Shown in pieces: positions 9,561 to 20,120 of a stretch of DNA of 64,000 nucleotides. Made by a program: the position numbers and the translations under genes. A model generated the notes under the pieces. It made no database searches and was not told the DNA's origin. It saw nothing but the letters and a program-made list of their open reading frames with translations. Every line of letters starts with the position of its first letter. Position 1 is the first letter of the stretch. The DNA comes from Hyaloraphidium curvatum. Taxonomy: Eukaryota; Monoblepharomycota; Hyaloraphidiomycetes; Hyaloraphidiales; Hyaloraphidiaceae. The DNA is taken from assembly GCA_025558095.1 (NCBI GenBank), contig JAIVFI010000001.1, positions 882,501 through 946,500 of the forward strand, written 5' to 3'.

Positions 9561-10218
9561 GCGGCGAAGATGGGAGGGAGATGTGGGAGAAGGACACTTT
9601 CTCATGGCCTAAGGAGACTGTGGAGAATCTTGTGAAGGGCAAGTTCAGGGAGATCAATGCCCAGAGGCTCAAGGACAACGACAAACTGCACTATTGGAGG
9701 ATGTGTGACATGACCTTTGGCCACATCGGACCATCCCTGATCCGGGTGGAGAAGCACCGGAGGGATGTCCAAAAGTTGCTGTGCTCTACCCACGACCTGG
9801 AGGTGGAGACAGGCAGGCACCAAGGACTTGCTATTGAGGTGCAGCAGAGAACGTGCAAGCATGACCCTGAGCACATTGGAGACGAACAACACTTTCTGTT
9901 TCACTGTTCAGCAAATGCGGAGCGGCGCCAGAAGCTGCAGACTAGATTGGAAGCACTAGGCCGCGAGTGGAACATGGAGACCTGGCTCTGGGCTCTCAGC
10001 ATCAAGGAGTTCGAGCCCACAATCAAAGCGAGGCGGCAGAAGGAGAAGGCCCTCAACTCCATTGCCAGCTTCATCTCAAAGTCCATGAAGGACAGGAAAA
10101 CTGGGAAAATGAAAAAGACACACGACGACGATGAACTTTGCAATTAGCAGCAAACTCATGGTGTAACAGCGGCCAAGCCAGGGGCAGGTCCGGGTCACCA
10201 ATACTATTCTATTCTATT
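9561..10218 (+). mobile_element. 5'-truncated LINE copy with C-terminal ORF and (ATTCT)n tail
   Basis: The frame is open from about 9560 to the stop at 10147. It contains WEKDTFSWPKETVENLVKGK, RMCDMTFGHIGPSLIRV, the zinc-like motif CKHDPEHIGDEQHFLFHC, and a basic C-terminus (KARRQKEKALNSI, KDRKTGKMKK). The 3' UTR follows: GTGTAACAGCGGCCAAGCC, then GGTCCGGGTCACCAATA. It ends in a short microsatellite, CTATTCTATTCTATTCTA. This is the best preserved C-terminal copy in the window. The reverse transcriptase is missing, so it is a 5'-truncated insertion. Confidence 0.85.
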
Positions 10219-10860
10219 CTAAGCCAGGCCTAGCGCTTTAACCCGCTGCACAAGTGGTTCAATCTCACAGGACTCGGAAGGCCCGAAGTAGAGTTAGTTG
10301 TAGCCGGGGTTTGACCTGGAGATTCGCTTGAGGGAGACTGTCTCCCGAAGGGGGACATCTCAGAAGGATCAGACTTGATGGATTCAGACCCCGCCGAAGA
10401 CAAATTCCGCACGGCAAGGACGAATGTAAACACTGACGAACTGTGGTGATTGATGACTACTTGGCAGTACATTTGGTGGCCTTTTCTATCATGGGAAACC
10501 TGATCCGGATCAGGCCCCTGCGGTTACGATGAACGACTATTTCCCCACCAAATGCAAAACGTAAATACAGAAAGATGACCCGGACCTCTGCATGCATGCC
10601 CCCACCCAAAGAACCACTGCCCCTGCGCATCATTTCCTTGTCATCAGCTTCCGGACCTACTTCTGCATGTAACAGACTGCCACTTGTAGAAGTTGACTGC
10701 ATCTGATACTGACCACTATTGCATCTTTGCCCAAACCTGCTCGGCTGCTCATGGACTGCTGATGGTGTAACAGAGGCCAAGCCAGGGGCAGTCATTGCCA
10801 GCCCTACACAGCATTCACCACGACATGGTGCATTGGGTAATGGCCGTACTCCAGGCTAGG
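10219..10860. other. Spacer without recognisable gene; stray LINE tail at about 10763-10792
   Basis: No coding region is supported. Bases 10763-10792 repeat the LINE 3' tail (GATGGTGTAACAGAGGCCAA, then GCCAGGGGCAG), a further solo fragment. The remainder shows no repeat or family resemblance that I can detect. Confidence 0.5.
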
Positions 10861-13517
10861 GCAGATTGACTCTGGGCCGCAGTTGGGTCCTGACCCTTCG
10901 GTGGAGGAGCTCATAGCCTACATCAACCATCCTTCAAGGATCCTGGACATTGATCTGGAGGAAAAATGCCTGAAGCTTCTAAAGGCCATGACAAAAAGGA
11001 AGAACTGCAACAAGGAGCAAGCACGATCCTGCTACCTTTGGGGCAAACGCATCCTGGCACTTCATCTGGCGGTTTTGCAGGGCAAACCAACCCCCGTGGG
11101 GACGGGTATGTGTGTGCTGGGCGGGGGGGGGGGGGGGGGCACTGGAAAGTCGTTTGTGGATGAGGTGACATTGATGCTTGCACAAGCATTGGGCAGAGGC
11201 GAATGAATGCGTGCAGCTGCCTACACTGGATCGGCCGCTTCTGGGTTGCAACAGCTGACCCTGCATTGTACCTGCTCTACAAGGAGCTCAAGATCGAGGC
11301 ACTGAAGGGTGCTGGAACTGGGCTGCCTTCCTGAGGGAACTACTTGTGTACTATGGTGGAGAGGAGGGGAGGGAGATGTGGGAGAAGGACACTTTTTCAT
11401 GGGCCAAGGAGACTGTGGAGAATCTTGTGAAGAACAAGTCTAGGGAGATCAATGCATGCCCAGAAGCTCAAGGACAACGACAAGCTGCACATCTGGAGGA
11501 TGTGTGACATGACCTTTGGTCACATTGCACCGTCGCTGATCCGGGTGATGGAGAAGCACCGGAGGGACGTCCAGAAGCTGCTCTGCTCTACCCACGATCT
11601 GGAGGTGGAAACAGGCAGGCACCAAGGACTTGCTATTGAGGTGCAGCAGAGAACGTGCAAGCATGACCCTGAGCACATTGGAGATGAACAACATTTTCTG
11701 TTCCACTGTTCAGAAAATGCAGAGCGGCGCCAGAAGCTGCAGACCAGACTGGAAGCACTGGGCCACGAGTGGAACATGGAGACCTGGCTCTGGGCTCTCA
11801 GCATCAAGGAGTTCGAGCCCACGATCAAAGTGAGGCGGCAAAAGGAGACGGCCCTCAACTCCATTGCCAGCTTCATCTCAAAGTCCATGAAGGACAGAAA
11901 ACGGGGAAAATGAAAAAGATGCACGACGACAAAATTCAAATTAGCAGCAAACTGATGGTGTAACAGCAGCCAAGCCAGGGGCAGGTCCGGGTCACCAATA
12001 CTATTCTACTCATGGCAAGAAAAGCACCCTGCATGGTTTCCTTATGCTGTTGGTCCTGGAGAACAATGACAAAACAACGGAGCAATTCAAAAAGAGCTTG
12101 CGGCACCTCGAGGAGCACAAGGATGCTCTGCGTGCAGAGCTGTGCGACGTGTGGTTCCTGAGCCTTGATGAGATGGGAATGTGCGGACTGCGCATGATGG
12201 TGCTGCTGGACCACGGTCTGAAGGTTGCCAAACACCCTTAATATCCCGAGGCGGCAACCCTTGATGATGTTCCTGGATTTCGGTGGCATTGACATCAAGT
12301 TCTCTGGGTTCTTTTTCCAGCTTGCTCCGGTCCAGGACAGTGGGCTCTATTGCCGCACCAAACTTTCGGATGACTTGCTTGCTGTGCGCACGGTTTGGGA
12401 ACACTATGTTACCAAGGCGGTCGAGCTGGTCATCAATCACCGCACCATTGGCCGGCTTGCGGAAATTCTTCTTGCCATCCGCAGTGGCCAAGCAACCATG
12501 CGCAATATTCTGGACTTGCAGGCACGGTGCATTGGGCTGGCAACGTGCCCGATGGGGCATCCCCGTGCCAGCCATGCCATCAAACTGACTGACCCCGAGT
12601 GGATGAATGCCGTGGTGATTACCCTGAGCAACCTGGCCAAGGAGGCGTTCAACATGGATGCTGCCGTTGCTTACGCTTTGCGTACCGGCAAAACCCTCCA
12701 CCTAATCCAGGCGGTTGACAGCCCCACCAAGCCAAGGAAATCCAAAACAAAACCCAATCCACAGCCGAGCCGTGCTATGAGCGCTCTGACATCTGCAGAC
12801 AAGAAGCAGCTGCTTGCCTTGCCGGACAGCAGCTTCAAGTACAGGTCCGGTTACCTTCCCTGGCTTGAGGGCATGCCGGCCTTCTTCCGGTCGAACCTTG
12901 CCGTCAGTGCTGGAATATCCAATGGGACACTGGGAAAGGCGGGCCCCATCCACTATGCAGTGCCTTTGGACGCCAGCCGCTGGGTATACGACACTCGGTA
13001 TCCCGATTTGGATGTACGGGTGGTGCCGCCTCCAGATGTGGCCATGGTGTCCATCCCCAACCCTCCCAGGCCTTTCAAGTTGTCGAGCAACATTGGGTGG
13101 AATGAGGTGCCTGTTTATCCGACGACGCAAAGCAAACGGGTTGCGCTGCCCCATGAAGGAAGCCAACGGAAGAAGCACCGGGCCATCTCGAGGCCCCAGT
13201 TGCACGTGAGCCCGGGATGGGCCATGACTGCGCACTTTGCCCAAGGACACACACTGGATAAAGTGTGCCTAGACTTTTCCTTGGACGGTACCTGTGGGAC
13301 ATGGTCCATCCTGCAATTCCTGTACGTCATGCTGTCCCGTGCACGGAGTCTGGATGACGTTGTCTTGACGGGGATGCTCAATGGCAAGGTTGTGGTGGCC
13401 AAGCTGTTGGGCGGATTCAGCGAGGACATACTGGCCGAGATGGAACGGCTGAGGAAACTGGGGAGGCAGACCCAGGTGGCACAATCGGTGTTTTTGGCAA
13501 GGATGGAGGGCATGTGA
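10861..13517 (+). pseudogene. PIF1-like helicase relic, split by a nested LINE
   Basis: The first segment (10883-11330) carries a Walker A motif, GGGGTGKSF, encoded partly by a 17-base G run at 11123-11139. After the LINE (11335-12007) the frame resumes with STLHGFLML, a Walker B-like WFLSLDEMGMCGLRMM, and a motif III region (FFFQLAPVQDSG). Near the end come AHFAQGHTLDKVCLDFS and FLYVMLSRARSLDDVVLTG, the classical motifs V/VI of PIF1/RecD2-type superfamily 1B helicases. Frameshifts occur (for example near 12240), so it is inactive. Such helicases occur both as host genes and as the C-terminal domain of Helitron transposases; no Rep domain is visible, so the origin is undecided. Confidence 0.75.
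11335..12007 (+). mobile_element. LINE copy nested in the PIF1-like relic
   Basis: It begins with the shared upstream motif TACTATGGTGGAGAGGAGG and encodes the same C-terminal module (RMCDMTFGHIAPSLIRV, CKHDPEHIGDEQHFLFHC). The frame has a small insertion (one extra codon and a frameshift near 11455) relative to the copy at 9561. It ends in the family's 3' tail and ACCAATACTATTCTA. Helicase sequence resumes directly at about 12008. The LINE therefore inserted after the helicase was already present, splitting it between motif I and the TLHGFL block. Confidence 0.82.
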
Positions 13518-13589
13518 TTGGTACAATATTTGTGCATCGGGGTAAATTGTGGTGCCATGCATAGAATCAATCCACTTCTCCATTGATGC

Positions 13590-14065
13590 AACGCATTGCG
13601 CCCATGGAGTTGTCAAAAGGGACCAGCGGGGGAAGCTTGCTTCCCTTGAGCTCTACGTCACCAGCAGTATCTGGCCCCATGCCAGTCTTCCATGTTGACG
13701 TCATTAGAACATTGCTGAGGAGATCGACAACAGCTTGCATCAACACAGCGGACCGTACTCGACGAACTTGAGCCGTATCCCATCTCTTGAAATTGCCCAA
13801 TCTCCATGGCCTTGGCCCACATCTCCCTGTCCTCTGAACGCATGGCTCCTGCGTCGTTCCGTGGTACACGCTCTTGTTGTTGGGGATGGATGGATGTGTT
13901 TGGAGCCTCAGGATCGAGTTGGAGTTGATCTTGGCATTGGAGCTGGACTTGGATGGGCGGATGGCCTCTGCCTAGCAATTACCTAGGGAAGCGGTGTCTT
14001 AGAGGTAAATAACACAACAAACACCAGGAACGCCACCTGCTTCATCCGCACCTGTCTCTGGGCGC
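13590..14065 (-). mobile_element. LINE fragment from just upstream of the reverse transcriptase
   Basis: On the minus strand, 13985-13590 encodes DREMWAKAMEIGQF followed by degraded sequence that aligns with KYGTTVLKQAVVLNG and DMQDWRGQTLL at the start of the reverse transcriptase copy at 6330-6200. The part at 13880-14065 is the inverted counterpart of 2160-2365. All frames are broken. It marks the right edge of the transposon island. Confidence 0.65.
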
Positions 14066-14366
14066 CTGTGACCAGGGGTCTTTGAGATTAAGAGTCTCAA
14101 CTGCTCTGACACGTACCTGCTACCCCTTCTGGAAGGCAATTCACGCCAAGTTCAAGGATGGCACGACACGCTTGGCTGAAGCTTCGCAAGCCCGCGCAAA
14201 CAATTGAGCTCTCCAGTGCTTGCAGCAAAGACTCCAAAATGGGGCAAGGACAAATGCTTCACTCCAGTTCATTATGAGACGAATTACAATACATTCATTC
14301 AGTTAGTGCATCACAAGAGACAATGTAGCACATGCTTGAGGTGCTAGATACATCTCCCACCACCAA
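14066..14366. other. Spacer at island boundary
   Basis: About 300 bases between the last LINE fragment and the stop codon of the TRAPPC10-like gene. I see nothing in it beyond ordinary non-coding sequence. Confidence 0.4.
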
Positions 14367-17300
14367 TCACGGTATCATCACCTCGATCTGCTGTCGCAAA
14401 GCAGGATATTTCTTGACCAAGTCCTCACATGACACAGACAAAAGAACCTCCTCCAGCCATGCAATCAAAAGAGACACTTCCTCCTCAGTCAAAGCCATAT
14501 TCCTCAGATGATCCCAAAAGCTTGGGAACATCTTGGGGTAGCCACACTGCACAAGACTCGGGTAATCCAATGCACTTTGCAACTGTTCAAAGACAAATGT
14601 GCGCAAGTGAGATTTGATGTTATCTGTGGCTTTGTGATGCTCAAGCTGTGCCAAAATGTGCAGAGCAATGGCTGAAGCGCAAGTAAATCATCAGATCACA
14701 TTCAGTTGGTGCACAATTACCTTCTGGAATAGACGTGAACTCAAAAACCAGCTTGGCTGCCAAGGAGGGAGATGGATGATCAATGCATAACACTCCCAAC
14801 TTTTCCTTCTTTCCTTCCTACCTTCAGTTTCTACATCACCACGCACCAGGGTAACTTCATAACAATCACCCGGGCACAAAAAGGCCTGGCAGCAAGAGCA
14901 ACGTCGCTTTCCAGTGCAAGGAGAGCAATTGTCACTAATACCTGAAGTCCTCCGCGAGGCATTGCCATCCCATGTGATGCGACAGAGTTGACATAGAGGC
15001 CCACATGAGGGCTTCCACACGTGAGCACCACACTTGTAATTCTACGACGTTTTGGAACTCAAGGGCAAAATCCATGCATTTTGAGTGACCTACTGGTTCT
15101 CTTCCAGGACCTGGCACGAAACCCCCACGAGCAAGGGCAAGTCTTGATCCCAATCCTGGTAGCGGTGCTCTGATTCAGCCAGCCAAGTCAGCGCAAGGGG
15201 CAGCTGCAAATGTTTGGTCAGAAACAGCAGGCATGTAAAGCATCAACCAACGCACTGCTTCTGAAAGTTCTCTGCCCCGTGCTTGCATTGTCAGCTCAAT
15301 GGCACATTGGGGCCTGACGTCAGGCAGAATGACCTCGTCCAGAGATCCAACATCTTGAGTTGGAGACGCAACACCTTGTGCTGGTGCTGGGTGAGATTCA
15401 ACGTCTCAAAGGATGGGAAGATATCCACCATCGATGATTGCCAAATGGACCGATCCCCAACTTGTTGGATCCACCATCTTGCAACGGAGGCGACCATTGT
15501 GCAGAGAGGAATCCACGACATGCAGCCGAAGAACTGCCTTCACCTCCTCGTCTCCTGTCGCGTGTCAAGCAGAGCAGAAGCCCATCAATGGTGCGCCCCT
15601 CACTTTGCCGCAAACTCCATCCAAAACACGGAATACAGATCGGAGGCTTGTTGATTGTGAACGTGAACTTGATGTCAGCTTGCAAAAGATTGTAGACAAG
15701 GTGCAATCGACCCTTGACAAGGACTATCTTCTCAACAGTGTAGGAACCCGGTGGGAGAGGTTTCTGCGTTCCACATAAGATCCACAAGCACTGCTGTAGC
15801 AATGGAGCACCCACAAATGATCGCACAGCAAGCTCAGTGGCTCCTGGTTGAAGAACTAGAGCTGTTCCGGACCGCATGCTGGTTTCCCCCATCCCAGCAG
15901 CCAGGAGATGTAGATGTACGGCATCCACGATGAAACTCTGATGCCGCAGCCATCAGGAAAACAGTTGACTTCTGTACTGCAATACTTACCGCGACAAAGT
16001 GGTTGTGGACTCGGAGATTGATTGCAGTGTTCTCGGAAAAACCAGGCGGCGAAGCCAGCCCTAGTACTTCAACATGGAAGACGAATTCCGACTCCCTAAC
16101 AAGATCTTCGTCCACGATAAGGTCGAGGGCGGGTTTCGGTGCCAGGGTGCCTACCTCTAGCCAATGCTCCTGCAGCGGAGCCCAGCTGATCCTCATAGTG
16201 CATTCGGCGGTCCAGCGGCTCGCGAGGTAGAATCTCGAGCAGTCGCAGGACCGATACCGTGTACTGTTCCAGGTCCCCTAGCATCTTCTGGCAAGTTGCA
16301 AGCTTCTCCAATAAGTCGTAGTCGGATGCATCCCAGCCGCTTTGAGCGTATCGATTGCACATGTCCTCCAGAATCTCAGCCGCAGCCACGTAATCTTTCC
16401 TGTCACTGTAGAACCGTTAGCTCTAGCACGCCACGGGGCGTGAACAAGTCATACAATGACAAGGAAGCGATATCGCCTTTCAAAAGCCACATCGATCGAA
16501 ACCTTCCGCTTCTTTGGAAGCTAGCGATGGTACGATCCGATAAGTCCTGAAGCAATGTGAAGTAAGCTCGCGCGCATGCGGATTGCTGGGTGGGCCCGAC
16601 CTTGTACAGGCGATCGAACTCCGCCTCAGATTCGCAAGCTTGCCGGAGGTCGGGCCGGGTGATCTTATCGCAAGCAGAGTCTTCGTCATCTCCAGGTGGC
16701 GTCAGGGGCCCAGTGACACCTGAGGCGATCTCGGAGGGCTGAGATAGGAAGCCCCTCAAGCTTCCGATCTTGTCGAGCTAAGGCCAATGTGAGCCAGAAT
16801 GCTGCTGTTCGCTAGCGCAGCCTTGCCTGTAAGCGAGCCAGGTGAAGCAGTTCCGCCTTGATCGACTCATACGCAACCACGGTGGAAGCCGGAAATCGCA
16901 GGCTGGCAGCAAGAGCGTCACATCTCTCCACGACATTAAGACACGAGGAGAAGACCCATGTCATGCCAAAGCAAGGCACTAGAGCCACCTGGTCGGGAAT
17001 GTGAGCGCACCGATGCTGCACAGTCCTTGCAGCCGCGGGCATACTTCGTACGACGTTAGCGTTCTCGAGAACGCTGTAATGAAGGCCTTTGCCTTCAGGC
17101 AAATGTTGACCAGCAGCTTCAGATGAAAAAGCAGCTGCATCTGTCGAGCGAAAAGGTAGATCCGGAGGTCGAAGATGGAGGTCCTGTTCTGTGCAATCAT
17201 GTCGCGATAAGGCTTCCGGCTGACGTCCAGGATGTCGGCACTGTCATCGCCCATATCCGTCCCGCCGAAGGTTCTGAACCAGGGGGCACCTTGCTCTGGC

Positions 17301-18253
17301 GAATGCTATGAGTAGCTGCGACTGCCGACCAAACACCAGGAAAGAACCGACCTGCTAGAGTTTGGTAAAACGACAGCTCAAGCTCGTCGCATTGCAGCAG
17401 CGCATCATCGTACAAACCGACCATCTCGTAGGTGCTTGCGAGTCCTTCCTAGCGAGGGATCCACGTCAGCGACACCTCGGACAAGGAGACGTCCGGCTAA
17501 CCTTGATAACGAAAAACTGGCAGTAATTCCAGCCTGGCATCAAGCGCTGGGCCTCTAGACGCTTGATAGTCTCGTCGTATTGCGAAACAACGTTGCTCAG
17601 CGTTGCCAGGACACCGCCGGTCAGCTTTGTCAATGCGTCCCTCCAGCCCTCAGCGTCGAAGAAGTCTCCCGCAGCATTCGCTTGCAAGCACGTCACGCTG
17701 TCGGGCTTCAATTGCAAAAGAGGTCACAAGTCACAGGCGACGCACGAACCGATCGCGCTTCGACGTGTTGAAGTCTGATCGGAGTTTGTCCAGGACCGTG
17801 CTGCTCCGCAGGAAGCTGGACCCTGCCTTGGCTTCTTGCTTTGTCACGAAGACAATCAGCCACTCCTGGTTACGTTTCGAATTCATGAGCGCAATCCAGT
17901 CCTGTATGGCCTTCCTGCTCTGCTTCCGGTACACATCCACCTCCTGACCCGGAACTCAGCGTTCGTCGGCGGGCACCAGCCGTCCAGCGGCCACCGACCT
18001 CGCATTCAAGGAAATAGAGGTGAAGAAAAGGCCCTTCGTGAAGATTCATGCCGGGCACATTCTTCGGGAACACCTCCGGGGTGAACCGCACGAGCTCCAG
18101 GGCAAGACTGGGCAGAGTTCGCGGACCGCGGTGGCTTTCCGTCGGATTCGTCCACTCCACGTTGACGAGGGGCAACTTGGATCGCAGGACAGGAGCAACC
18201 TTCTCCCAGGAACCATCGTGGTCCAGGTACGTGACCAGGAGCTTCGACCCCAT
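14367..18253 (-). CDS. TRAPPC10: TRAPP complex subunit TRAPPC10 / Trs130-like, multi-exon
   Basis: TRAPPC10 belongs to TRAPPII, which activates Rab GTPases for late Golgi and endosomal transport. The N-terminus starts GSKLLVTYLDHDGSWEKVAP and continues LPSLALELVRFTPEVFP and PFLHLYFLECE. The next exon has KAIQDWIALMNSKRNQEWLI. Further exons carry PGWNYCQFFVIK, MVGLYDDALLQCDELE and a C-terminal beta-rich part with LVLQPGATELAVR and PGSYTVEKIVLVKG. These are classical TRAPPC10 landmarks. I chose ATG 18253; an in-frame ATG at 18304 is possible. The last exons (14367-15100) encode a Cys-rich patch and FVFEQLQSALDY with phase-consistent introns (GDVETE/AKLVFEF, SIPE/AIALHIL). They do not resemble known TRAPPC10 C-termini and might be a separate gene. 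Confidence 0.8.
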
Positions 18254-18324
18254 TTGGCGGTCGGCGTCGATCGCGGCCGCGCCGATCGAACTTGTCCGGT
18301 TCAATTTCGACTTACAACAGCACT
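18254..18324. promoter_or_regulatory. Shared divergent promoter space TRAPPC10/DPH2
   Basis: Only 71 bp separate the inferred start codons of the minus-strand TRAPPC10 gene and the plus-strand DPH2 gene. Both 5' UTRs and core promoters must lie here or overlap the coding starts. No TATA-like box is obvious. Inferred from position only. Confidence 0.35.
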
Positions 18325-20098
18325 ATGCTCGACCTGGACGACGTTGCAGGAGTGATTTCCGAGCGGGACGGCATCCGTAGCGTTCGCATCGCGTCTCTAG
18401 CTCCACCGGGCGAGCTCTTAGCCGGTGCTCCAGGTTGCTCTCCAGTTGCCGGACGAACTCCTGCATTGCGCTACGGCGCTCGCGGGAGAGCTTCAAAAGA
18501 GGACGGGCCGCTCCGTTCACGTTTTGGGGGACACGTCTTACGGGAGGTTCGTGAGATCTGCAGCACTTGAGCTGTTCGTGGGCCGACTTGGACACACAGC
18601 TGCTGCGTGGATGACGTTGCCGCCGAACACGCCTCGTGCGACATCATAGTCCACTGCGGCCGGTGCTGTCTGTCTTCGTAAGCCTCTCCTGTGCTCTGCC
18701 CTTGCTGGTCCCGACGCCTTCCGAGTGCACCAAAGGTTCCTGTCGCTTACGCCCTGCCTCGCGAAGACCTGGACCGTGGCAACCTGATCGACGCCGTTCT
18801 TGCCTTTTTGGACGGGCGGCCCAGCCATCTTTTCGTTGCGTTCGATGTTCCTTTCGTACACCACGGCGGTGGGTGTCCCCCGGAGCGACTGCACCGCCTC
18901 CGATCCCAACCGCCGTTGTGCAGCGCAATTGATATCTGAGTTGCGCCTGCGCGGCATCAATGCCGTCGCGCTACAGCTACTGTTTCCGACATCTACGTTG
19001 GGCAGCTTTGCGCGGCTGCCGGCGGGGGCAACGGTCCTGGCTGGGTGCGGGCGGTGGCACGAGGGAACCGAGGGTTCGGGGGACCGAAAGGTTCTCTTTG
19101 TGGGGAACCATGGTCCCGCTCTCGTCCGCGTTGCTTTGGAGTTCCACGGGGAACAGGTGCGTTTGCAGTCGCAAGACGTCCCATCGGCTATGAACCTGGG
19201 GCTTGCGCAGGTCTTTCAGTACGACCCGTCGGACGGTGCTGTGAGATCAGTTGCGGCTTCGAAAAACAGGCTGCTTGCACGACGGTGGTGCTCGAAAGGC
19301 ATCTGGGGTGGCGTTTCTGACTCCCGACGTGTAGCTATGCCTTCATGGACAAGATCAGGGATGCAAATTCGGTGGGGATTGTTATCGCCGCGCTAAGCCT
19401 CGGTGAGTTTCGGGGCGTGGAACGATGGCCCACACTGGGGGATGAGTCAGAGCAGAGAAACGTGATAGGAATTGCCGTCCGAGAGCTTACACTCGGCGAC
19501 GAGAACTGCCCGACTGACAGACGACTCTGCGGACTGCGATGCGTGCCACCCTTCTCTGGCTAACGCGGAGTTTCGTTCATCGACAGATGGTCTCAAGCCA
19601 TTACTGGGCGAGCTGAAACGTGCTTTAGAATCGGCCGGAAAGCGAACGTACGAGCTAGTGGTGGGCAAGATCAACGTGGCGAAACTCGCCAACTTCCCGG
19701 ACATGGACGCTTTTGTCTTGGTGGGGTGCCCAGAAACGACCATCGTGGATTCCAAGGACTTCTTGAGGCCCATAGTCACACCGTTTGAAGCTCTCCGTGC
19801 TCTGAGCCCGCCCGACGCTCCTTGGAACGGCGAATATCTCTTGAACCCTGGAGGCCTGGTCGGACTGGCCAAGGAGGCAAGAAAGCTGGATGACGACGAG
19901 GATGGCATCACCCTGAGTCCCACTGAGGTGATCCAGAAGGCCGGGTCGAATGCCCTGACTCGCGTCCTTGACGGAGCTGCGGTTCACCTTTCGGCAAGGT
20001 CCTTCCGAGGATTGGATGTGGACGATTCGCAGCCTCCTGCCATCGTTCGTGCCGGCAAGATGGGCATAGCCACCTCGTACGATGCTGCTGCATTGTAA
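18325..20098 (+). CDS. DPH2: Diphthamide biosynthesis protein 2 (DPH2), multi-exon
   Basis: DPH2 pairs with DPH1 in the first step of diphthamide formation on translation elongation factor 2. The DPH family core is clear: VALQLPDELLHCATALAGEL, then HVLGDTSYG joined by splicing to SCCVDDVAAEHASCD (intron 18549-18598) and HCGRCCLSS. It continues with VLFVGNHGPAL, FQYDPSDGAVR, then ARR joined to YAFMDKIRDANSVGIVIAA (50-nt intron about 19281-19331). The C-terminal half has SYELVVGKINVAKLANFP-like sequence (TYELVVGKINVAKLANFP), FVLVGCPETTIVDSKDF, and PIVTPFEALRAL. The 5' exon is the least certain: ATG 18325 gives LDLDDVAGVISERD but I could not fit its splice to VALQLPD. The stop is 22 nt from the convergent SEC31 stop. 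Confidence 0.88.
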
Positions 20099-20120
20099 CG
20101 TGAACGCAACAGAACGGGTA

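Noticed and set aside
11123-11139. G-quadruplex regulatory element
   Set aside because: The 17-G run could fold, but it lies within the codons of a helicase P-loop in a dead element; no regulatory context supports it.
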